Source of the DNA: Aphis gossypii | Taxonomy: Eukaryota; Arthropoda; Insecta; Hemiptera; Aphididae | DNA: 64,000 nt | Assembly: GCF_020184175.1 (NCBI RefSeq) | Contig: NC_065531.1 | Span: forward strand, 33,315,213 to 33,379,212 | Reading direction: 5' to 3' | Shown: positions 54,838-64,000 of the stretch, one piece after another | How positions within the stretch are numbered: position 1 is the stretch's first letter | Layout: every line of letters begins with the position of its first letter | Translations under genes and position numbers: made by a program | Notes under the pieces: generated by a model | Told to the model about the DNA's origin: nothing | Seen by the model: only the letters and a program-made list of their open reading frames with translations | Database searches by the model: none

Positions 54838-55802
54838 GATAACACAGTTAATACCTAAATAAAATCGAAATATTCAATTAAAGTTTTTATTTTTCATGTA
54901 ATATATTCCTCAAATTAATCGCATTTCGTTATGAGTTGTAAAATTTTTAGTTGCCGCTTACTCACATTAGTCTATTTTACAATGAACACGAACAGACCAA
55001 CCACAAATCAAGTGAAAACTGGAAAGTTCAAAGTAGTACCCTTTTAGTACTTATATTAAGATAGTAAATAGTAAATAGTAACTCACTACTATTTACTAAC
55101 TTACTGGTGTGATATACTTAATACTATATTATTATTTGTATATAATATCATATTTAAATCTAGCTTGTGCTTTTTTATAATGCAATATTGATAAACATAT
55201 TATCATTAGAAAATAGAAAATTCAGGTTTTTACCACTTACCACTTTTATACCATTTTATTAAATTGATGAAATGTATAGAAAAAATTTATAGTTAATAAT
55301 TTAATGTTTAAAAAATAAATTTCTAATGTTACTTATTTATTTATTCTTTCATAAGTTTTAATTAATTCATCAATAAATCGTGAGTCAACTTTACAACGTC
55401 TTTGTAAAAATTAAAAGAAATTCAAAATGGCCGAATGTTGATATTTGAGTAATCCATATATATATATATATATATGCTTACTGGAATAATATTTGTGTAT
55501 TGTGTATTTGTGTGTGTGTGTTGGTTCGTTTCTATATGTGTGTGTACTTTTCCTCCCTCGAACCCTCTCTATTTAGTATCTGTCAGTCTATCTCTCTTTC
55601 ATCTTTGATTCTAGGAATCTTTCGTTTCTCTTCTATTATTATTGTTTTTTTTTTTTTTATGATACAATAAATAAATTGTAGTACATTAAAAAAATATTTG
55701 AATACGTATTTTGTGCGAAAATAACTAATATTCTATACATTTTATAGTGCAAACGGCATGCGCTATAGTGTCGTGTGTAGCAAGTGTTTAGTGGAATTAT
55801 AA
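54838..55802. promoter_or_regulatory. Divergent promoter region of INTS4 and the gene at 55803
   Basis: Head-to-head spacer of 965 bp. It has a (TA)n run (about 55456-55475), a GT run (about 55507-55520) and a pyrimidine-rich tract to about 55640. Unlike the mim/TBK1 spacer it is not clearly GC-rich. No TATA box or initiator can be assigned with confidence. Confidence 0.45.
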
Positions 55803-56131
55803 ATGACAACGCTAACGCATTCGTTGCCTGGTAAGAATTAGGCCGAATTATATTCATTTTAATTACCTTTTGCCAATAACTCAAATCAGTTTAATGGAGC
55901 GATTGAGTGTTTAGAATTGGCCTCAAACGGCTCAAACACATCCCCCAAATATAACTAGTTTATGATAAAAAAAAATCAATATTGTTAGAGATATTTCAAT
56001 TTATTTTAAAATACCAATAACTTTTTTCAATCATTGATGTATAATATGTAGTATACATAATGTTTTTATTATTTTTTTTTAGGTACAGACTTGAGCAAAG
56101 TCATACAAAAACGAAGAGCTGGTTCTATAGG
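55803..56131 (+). CDS. 5' coding exons of an unidentified gene (partial)
   Basis: Exon 1 (55803-55830) reads MTTLTHSLP and ends G|GTAAGAAT. Exon 2 (56083-56131) follows a long pyrimidine tract and AG, continues in phase as GTDLSKVIQKRRAGSI, and ends at GG|GTAAGAA. Both donors are strong and the joined N-terminus is basic and Ser-containing. No further exon in phase 2 is recognised in the remaining 7.9 kb, so the next intron is long. I do not recognise the protein. A shifted start upstream is possible. Confidence 0.6.
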
Positions 56132-59100
56132 GTAAGAATTAAATGTTTTAAGTTTTTAACAATATGTTTCCTTATACTTAACAAATGAGTAAATATGTAA
56201 TAGATAAAATATTAAATTTTATACTATAAAATAAGAATGTTGAACTCAAAGAAATCAAATTAAATTATAAAGTAGCATCTAATCATACATTTTAAAATAG
56301 GTACAACTAGGATATAAGTAGTTTCAAACTTTTTTTTAATGACCAAACATTTTTTTATGTACTCTTTACTAAGTTTTTTTGTTATATTATTATCTGTAAG
56401 TGGTTTAAAACATATTTAATTAAGTTCAATCAAGAGATCATAAGTTGTCAAGAAATATTAAGCAAGCGGCTTCGTAGCTAGTTCCTAGATGGGTGACTAC
56501 CTGGGTATTTTAGCAACAGTGCAACATTCATGTCATATCCTAACTTAAACATTATCGTCAAGATAAAAATAGTATATAGCTATATCTCTTCTAACATAAA
56601 AAAAAAAACTTTAGAAACAAGTAATTAATTCTAGGAGAAGGTATACCCACCCATCCAATTCAAAAATGAAAAACTGGAGAAAATGTTGAAAAAAACACAC
56701 TGTAAAAAGAAACTTGATTTGCTTGCAATTCATACAAAAATTGAGACAAATAACAGGCGATAAATCTATTCTTAGCAAAGAACACAGAGAATTTGAACTT
56801 AGAATTTTAATTGAATAAAATTATGCTCATGTATTTTTGATATTATTAAATTGATTTTATAACAACTATATAGAGATATTGTATATTTTCCAACCTAAGG
56901 TGCTTAAATTAAAAATGGAATTATGTTTTAATAGAAATAAGTTGTGAATTCTTAAGCAGAACATTTTTTGAAAAACTTCTGTTTATAAAACTCAAATTTT
57001 GGAGTTATAAATGCTTATAGTTCCTTTTTTTACTACCTATTTGTCTGAAATTTAATGTCTATGTATCCAATTACTCTAAAGAATATTATGTTTTGGAATA
57101 TAAAATTATCCAATTTAAAAAAAAAACATTTTTAGTAATTTAGAATAGTATATATATTGGTTTGTTGAAAAATTAAATCTTAATTTGTTTAATTGATGTC
57201 TTAGGTTATGAAAAATTATATTATGTGGTATTCTTGTCGTATGCGGTCTACCATATGTTTTTTATATTTAATTAAAATATCATTTCATACAAATATATAA
57301 AATATCATAGGTATCTATAAAAATAATTATCAGAAAATATTTATTATAGTATGATTTGATGTCTCTTAGAAAAAATTTAAATGAGTTATCTTTATCATTT
57401 GTTATCATTGTTCTACTAAAAAATATGAGTATCAATTTAAATAAGTCAATTTTCCTTTAAAAATGTATAAAAGTATTTTTCTCTGACTGAATGATTACAT
57501 TGCAATTTTTGGCTAACAAGTAACATAATTATTAAATACTTTGATTAGGATTAAGTTTAATCGTCGCTGATGTCGACTTGATGTGAATGACTTGAGTATG
57601 TACAGTAGACGACAAGTGTACGGTACACTGCATACCAATTATGAATATTTCAAACTTGCCTATAAATGGGTATACTAACATAATATTTGTTTATAATAAA
57701 AATTCCACGATTTAACTATAACAGTAAATTTATTAAAATATTAATATTTTAAACTTGCTTCAGTTTTGATAAAAAATTATTGTTACATATTAGTGCTATT
57801 TTCAAACATAACTTCAGAGAAGGGAAAATGCCAGTCATCTATTTAAAATCAAAACAGCCTAAGGTTCTATCGGGCAATTACCTCCGTACCTACCAATTTT
57901 TATAATTGACATTACTACAGTTATTACCTTCTCTTAGTTTCAATTTTGTTGCTGGTTAATATACCCTATTATTACATAAGCAGTTTCATAGGCATTCACT
58001 ATCATTCACTTTTTTATATTCAAAAAAGAATTTACATTCTTTATTATAAGAAGAGTATATATATTTAAAAATCATTATAAAACGCCAATTGACATTATTC
58101 AATTTAATATACTTCACTATTTTATTACTATATGTAGGTACATTGAATATTCATATAGGGGAAAGTAGGTAACTTTGTTGCTGTACATTAGATCTCGAGT
58201 GTAATTTTCCCGTTTTTTTCCAATTATTTTGAAAAGTACCAAACATTTTTTATTTTGGTCCACCAACTATGAACTAGATACAATTGAGTACCAGAAACCA
58301 TACTTAAAGTTGAACATTTCATAGTAAAATTGTATTCAGACATAAAAAATATCATTTAAATCAATACATTTATCGCGCCACTCAGAGTCTAAACTTATAT
58401 CTGTAAATGTTAAATTTTAAGTATTAAGTTAAATTTATTTGTTGCTTTATGTTCAAGTTGTTCTTACATAGATTGACTCTTATTACATAATAATATTTAA
58501 TAAAGTAGATTATTCATTTGTATTTTCTGCTTGATATTATTTTTTATAGTAAATGATATAATTTTCTTCATCACTCAATTTGAATGTTTTTGTTATTTAA
58601 TAAACCATAATAAATTAAAATATTATACCCTTGTTATTTATAGAGCAATTATATATTGTTAAATGTTATTTTTAACATAACATACATTACAGTACATAGC
58701 AAGGTATCTAGAGTGAATTATATAACAAATATATATTACATTGCATATTTAAAAGTACATGTATTAAAAAACAGCATTATAGCATTCCATATAGTAATAG
58801 GCAATAGTCTATAAGAAAATTAAATTTAACTGTTCTTAGTGTATATTGTTAGTTTTGATGGCAAACATACAACATGACTTTCTATACCTATCATATTTTG
58901 GATAACACAACACAAACAAAATCTTATGTTGCTTAGTTGTATGTGTTTGTTTGTTAAACAATAGCGTTTCAGTAGATTATTGTTTTAAAAACAAACTGTA
59001 GACAAACATACATCTATGATGTATTATTCATTTTATAAACTGTATTCAATTGATATCCATTTTAGTTACATCCTAAATAAGGAATATGGATTAAGTTTTA

Positions 59101-62100
59101 TTATATAAATGTAATGTTATTATAAATATATTTTAATTTGCAATTAAAATAATTATGTATTTGATTAGTGTGATTGAATATATTTAACTTTTATTTATAA
59201 ACTATTTTATAGTACTATTTGTATTAATCGGATGTAAAAATACTAAATTTCATCTTAATGTATGAGTAGGCTCATTCAAATTTTTAAAAGTATTAGTTAA
59301 TAAACATAACAAATAACAATAAAAGTCAATATTTTTAAAATTGTGTGTTTTTTCTAATAAATTAATCAATCGCCTAATTTACTTATTTTATTTATGAACT
59401 TGTGTTTTTAAGTATAAATGTTCCAAATAGTTTAGTCGTATTTATATTCATACATTGGTGGAACTCTAGGATGATCAGCTAATCCACAAATTTTTCTCAA
59501 AATTACCTTTTCTGACCAAGCTTAATACGAATTAAAAATTTCACTCAGGTTGATTTTGAATCCTTGTAAGATAGTGTATTACTGTGTCTTTATAGAACGA
59601 TTTATTAAAAACCGTACAAAATTAATTTATGTTTTTTATTTATTTTTGCTTATTGTATTTTTGGTATTTTTATAGCTAATACATTTTTATTGTATTTTCA
59701 TTTGATGAATGGCAATAAAGTAAACTATATTTCATACTCTAACCTATTACCGGACTATTACTGATATTTAATCATTAGGACAGTTTTTTTATTTTTAATC
59801 TTATTATTACTAGGGGCCGGCAATTACCTTTAGTTTTTAAGAGATATGTATAATCAAAAAAAAAATTTTATACTTTCTCAAAATAGAACAAATACTAATT
59901 GGGAGACAAACGTTAAATTTATTGTTTTACATTTATATTGAAAAAATAAATTCACAAAAAAAATATTGTTTCTATTTGTAAAGACCGAAGAATATATTAT
60001 CAAAAACATGTGTGAACCTAAATCCATGATTAAAGTGAAATATTTTTTATGGTTTAGTTTTTCCTTTGCATACGTCCGAGCATTGAGTCAAATACACAAA
60101 TTTAAATGCTGAGACACTAAGAACATAATTAATGTTTACGCATCAAATTTTAAAATTAATATAGGTATTAACAAAAATTTATATAAGTATATAGTAAATA
60201 CGTAATCTTCTTTAATAACGATAATGGTTTTCGATTGTTGTTACTTGTCGCTGACAACTTTTCGGTCTTTTTGTTTATGTTAGTTGAAACTATATCCATA
60301 CCGATATTCTTTAAAAGTACGATGTTAATTCGTGTCATTTTCGACGCATTCTTCTAATTGAAAAAAATCGCTCAGCTACCTATATGGTAGGTTTTTGCTT
60401 TACTTACTTATTTACCAAGTGAATTAAATCATATTTACCATATTTTCATTAAAAGTTAACCTTTCATCAAAATTCGCTTATTAATCGACAATCCTCTCGT
60501 ACTGTCCTTCATAAACACCATGTCGTTTAAAATGAACCTAACATACATATGTTTTAATTTAATCCTTCGGGTGCGAGTTCGGGTGGCACTGTCGAGTGAC
60601 CTCCCAAACTCATTTATTCATGTTATTTATGTATTTAACAAAAATTACATATATTGTACTTTTATTATTATTTATATATTTATGACCTATTTATTTTTAA
60701 TATAATAAGAAAAAAAATCCTATTTTGTTAAGATTAGTTTCAAATGTCAATGAAAAAAATATTATGTCTATATAGATATAAATACATAATTTCTATTTTC
60801 GATATTGTTAAAATTATGCTCGAAATTATGTAAAAACAACTCATGAGGAACTTTATATTAAACTTATCAACAATTAAACTAATAAAAGTAAAAAATTATA
60901 AATTTCTATAAATAGCACAAAAAGATATAAAATAATTTGAAAATTATATACCTGGTGTTTAAAATGCTTATCAACGTAATATGTATAGATGCTAAAAATG
61001 TCAAATTTCTATCTGTTATTCATTTTTAATTAAGAAAACAATAAACTAATCGATTTTTTAAATCCCCGTTTCTCGTTTTTTGTTGTTTTTTTTTTCAATT
61101 TATATTATTTATTATACAAATTATTGGGAATATTCTACCCATGGCCACTCAAAGTTAACTACCTATTTAATACACATTTTTACCAGGAAACTACTTTTAA
61201 AGTTAAAGATAGAAGTGTATTTATTATTCCAATCTGTGATGAATGATGATCATAGATTTTAAGATAGAAATTTAAAAAATATACATTCATCGCTCTCCTA
61301 GAGACCTAGATTGAGATCGTATAACCTATTCAGTAATATTTATTCTTTCTTTTGTTCTGTTTGTCTGTACTGATTTGATTTACTAAGTATAGGGTACAGA
61401 TTATATTATAGTTTCAAAAAAATTCTGCACGCTACTTCATTCACAAAAATGTGTCTTTACTGTAATTAATATTTTAAATTTATATATTTATAAATTTTAT
61501 ATTTTGTCACATGAATAGCGCATAATTTGTCATAGGTATAGTATATTATGAATTAGAAATATATATTACTTTTTAAGGTTTTTATTTTAGACATAATAGA
61601 TCTTAAAATTTTTGTATAATATGGTTTGTATTTTTCCGTTTTTTGTTGTACTTCAACATCTAGTTTGTTTGTAAGTACTTGTATATTTTATATTTTTTGT
61701 TATTTGTTTAATATGTAAAGCAAAGGATAATCGTTTGTTCAAAGTGTGGGTACCTACATAGTTTTTCTACGGTTGATGAATATCTGATGAACGTGATGTA
61801 CAGGGTCAATGATAAGATCTATTCGGTTATTTATAACTACCCAGTAAAAAAATCTTTTGATGTTTTTAATAAATGTACAAGATATTAAGATACAAAACAT
61901 GTCACCAGGTAAATATTAATAATGAAATACAAAAAAATTAATAAAAAAGGGGTTGGTATTGTTCTGGAATTATTAAAATATTCTTTTATAATAAATATAG
62001 TAATTGTTCTGTATATTTGTAAACTAACCAGACAAACCAATGACAGTATTAAGATTAAATATTAATAGCAATGCAATAAAAATTTAAGAATGTTCATCAT

Positions 62101-63480
62101 ATTTAATTTATATGAAAAAATATATTACTTTCGATTTTCTATTAATGGTCAGCTGAATCGTTATATATCTAGGCATATTTTTCAATTTCTAGAAGATCAA
62201 ATGTACATTTAGTATACAATTATTATTAATGTAAAATATTAAGTTAATTAATGTATTAAATTCGATCAGTTGTTGTTTGTACTCTTTAAATTGTAATAAT
62301 ATACTCCATTTTTTAATTTAAATATAATAACATAGTTAGTAGGTAGATGTATGTATATAAATAAGTATAAAATCATATTTGTCTTGATTTAATAATCATT
62401 ATTTTATTCCAAATCTTAAATATTACGATAGTATAATTATTACACAATACAATAACGATATTATAAACTTTTTTGATTTTTAACGTTCTGTCATTCGCTA
62501 ATTTAAAAAATAAATAACCGTTTGAAATTATTTGTGCAACATATGTTTAGTTCTCAGTCTTTTATTATATGGGGATTAAAAAATAAAATAAAATAACCTA
62601 CGTCTCCGAAAGGAAACTATATTTCACTTGGGATCCAGACATGACGCCCTGACAAGGATCTAATCTATTAAGTGTCAATGTGTCATATTGTACATTTGTA
62701 CAAAATTAGGGGAATAGTATCAAATTTTAGTCCTTAAGTTATGTATTCGTGTGTTTTTATTCATTCCAATTCATGTACTATTTTTACTTTTCTAGTGTGT
62801 AATGTGTACACTCAATAAATAAATAGTAAATACAATAAGTGTAGTGAACTCGATAATATTATTTTATAATTATCATTAATTTTGATATTGAATATCCCTA
62901 TTATGTATGAATATAAATAGCACAATACTTAGTAATAAGTTTAAAAAAAAGTACTATCATATTTTTTTCAAAACAATACAAAAACATAATTTAAGAAAGT
63001 AATAAAAAAATCTATTTTTTTACAACCCCTAAGATGAATAACGAACAACTTTTGTAGAAATTATTATTATATAAATGTCCAAATATTTTCAATTAATTTA
63101 GTAATGTTATATTTTATATAAATTAAGCATTGGTTATTACTTATTATATATTATATTTTAATCAATGAAAAGTGTATTTTCTCTCTGCTGGTTACACCCT
63201 CGATTTTTGCGGAAAACTGTACATCTGTATCATTGTGAGAGAGTTATAAGGATAATACAAATACTAAACATACTATTTCGTTAAACTTATGAATGTCTAA
63301 CTTTTGATATTTTCACCAATCAAGTGTTGTTCAAAAGTATGTCGTACTATACTTTTGGGAGTCGTCGACCCGTTCTCCCCTAGTGCAGTTGCGTATAGTA
63401 TACCTTAAATGCAAAGTACCGCTCGCCCTAATAAACGGTTCATTTTTTTATTTTATTTTTTTACTTCCCTCCTCGGTCTA
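56132..63480 (+). other. Probable long intron of the gene at 55803
   Basis: AT-rich, with no exon that joins the preceding phase. It contains the 5S rRNA-derived segment listed below. A slightly GC-richer patch at about 60570-60610 lies in a short open frame without splice support. Confidence 0.45.
56434..56524 (+). pseudogene. 5S rRNA-derived pseudogene or SINE fragment
   Basis: The segment matches the 3' two-thirds of eukaryotic 5S rRNA: ATTAAGCAAGCGGCTTCG corresponds to the box A region, and GATGGGTGACTACCTGGG to box C, with only two changes from the usual sequence there. The 5' part of 5S is missing or unrecognisable and several bases differ, so it is not a working gene. An A-run lies about 75 bp downstream (about 56598-56608), as in a 5S-derived SINE. 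Confidence 0.75.
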
Positions 63481-63880
63481 TTCCTATTCATCATCATATA
63501 CGATAAACTCGACACACAACACATTAACCGCGCGCGCTATCGGCGTTACCTAGCAATGCTTGTCGGAATCTTGTTTTTTCTTTAAGCATTTCCCCACGAC
63601 TGTACTCTTGTGGCGCGGTGGTGGGGAATGCCTCTCTTCAGTCCCCTCCATAATCCCCACCAGAGCCGCCGACGCCGCACAACACAGACCGTGTAATGCG
63701 TGTGTACCTGTGGCGATGGTGATGGTGGTGGCCGGCGGCGGCGACCGTGGTCGTCCGGTTCAGTCTTCAGCGTACTCGCGTCGTTTGCGTTTCTCGAGTT
63801 TGTGTTCCAGTGTTAGTCCACGTGCGTGCGTGTGTATATTGTAGTAATATTTTATAGTGTTTGTGTGTGTGTTACCGTTT
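63480..63880 (+). promoter_or_regulatory. GC-rich island, candidate promoter / first exon
   Basis: CpG-rich block in AT-rich surroundings, with an initiator-like TTCAGTCTTC at about 63759-63768 and a GT-rich downstream stretch. It shares a motif with the mim/TBK1 island (43296-43345). It may be an alternative promoter of the gene at 55803 or the promoter of the next gene to the right. The 94-codon open frame here has low-complexity composition and is not taken as a gene. Confidence 0.5.
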
Positions 63881-64000
63881 CATCCTTCGGATTTAGTGAA
63901 ATAGGAAAATATTTTATTTTTTTAGTTTTCGTTTTTTTTTTTTAATTAATTAATTTATATATAGTTGGTCGGTGTCTTTCGTCTCAATAATTCCGTTGGT

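Noticed and set aside
63560..63844. 94-codon + strand open frame
   Set aside because: Low-complexity composition in a CpG-rich promoter-like island; no splice or family support.
1..64000. tRNA genes, CRISPR arrays, telomeric TTAGG arrays, bacterial operons
   Set aside because: None seen on reading both strands; composition and gene structure are those of an animal chromosome.

Overview
The window is animal nuclear DNA. It is very AT-rich, its genes are split by long introns with GT-AG borders, and it holds short non-autonomous transposons. The hexamer TAGGTA/TACCTA recurs throughout, and the proteins look like insect orthologues. I infer a hemipteran, most likely an aphid; I cannot fix the species from sequence alone.

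Four multi-exon genes could be rebuilt by hand from splice sites and reading phase. From left to right: (1) a Dok-type PH + IRS-PTB adaptor on the + strand (2174-7099, 6 exons, 396 aa). (2) A mim/MTSS1 (missing-in-metastasis) orthologue on the - strand (42679-11425, 14 exons, 751 aa), with an N-terminal I-BAR domain, a Ser-rich middle and a C-terminal WH2 motif. It fills about half the window because introns 1 and 5 are 9.8 and 8.4 kb. (3) A TBK1/IKK-epsilon kinase on the + strand (44644-47090, 4 exons, 735 aa). (4) Integrator subunit 4 on the - strand (54837-47262, 17 exons, 964 aa). Each total is an exact multiple of three and close to the known size of its family. A fifth + strand gene begins at 55803; its first two small coding exons are visible and the rest lies to the right of the window or in a long intron.

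The genes alternate in orientation. Dok and mim are tail to tail. mim and the kinase are head to head around a GC-rich, GT-repeat-bearing island (about 42640-43400). The kinase and INTS4 are tail to tail with 171 bp between stop codons. INTS4 and the last gene are head to head across 965 bp. A second GC-rich island (63480-63880) resembles the mim/kinase island and may be another promoter.

The most notable observations are: a minor-spliceosome (U12-type) intron in INTS4, with matching donor and branch-point motifs; a 644-bp near-perfect foldback element inside mim intron 5; several hAT-like miniature elements with 8-bp target duplications, one of them full of a repeated ATATGCA motif; a 5S rRNA-derived pseudogene/SINE-like segment; a shared promoter motif between two distant GC islands; and an unexplained GC-rich, codon-like island in mim intron 5. 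Nothing suggests bacterial or viral genes, CRISPR or a novel operon-like system.
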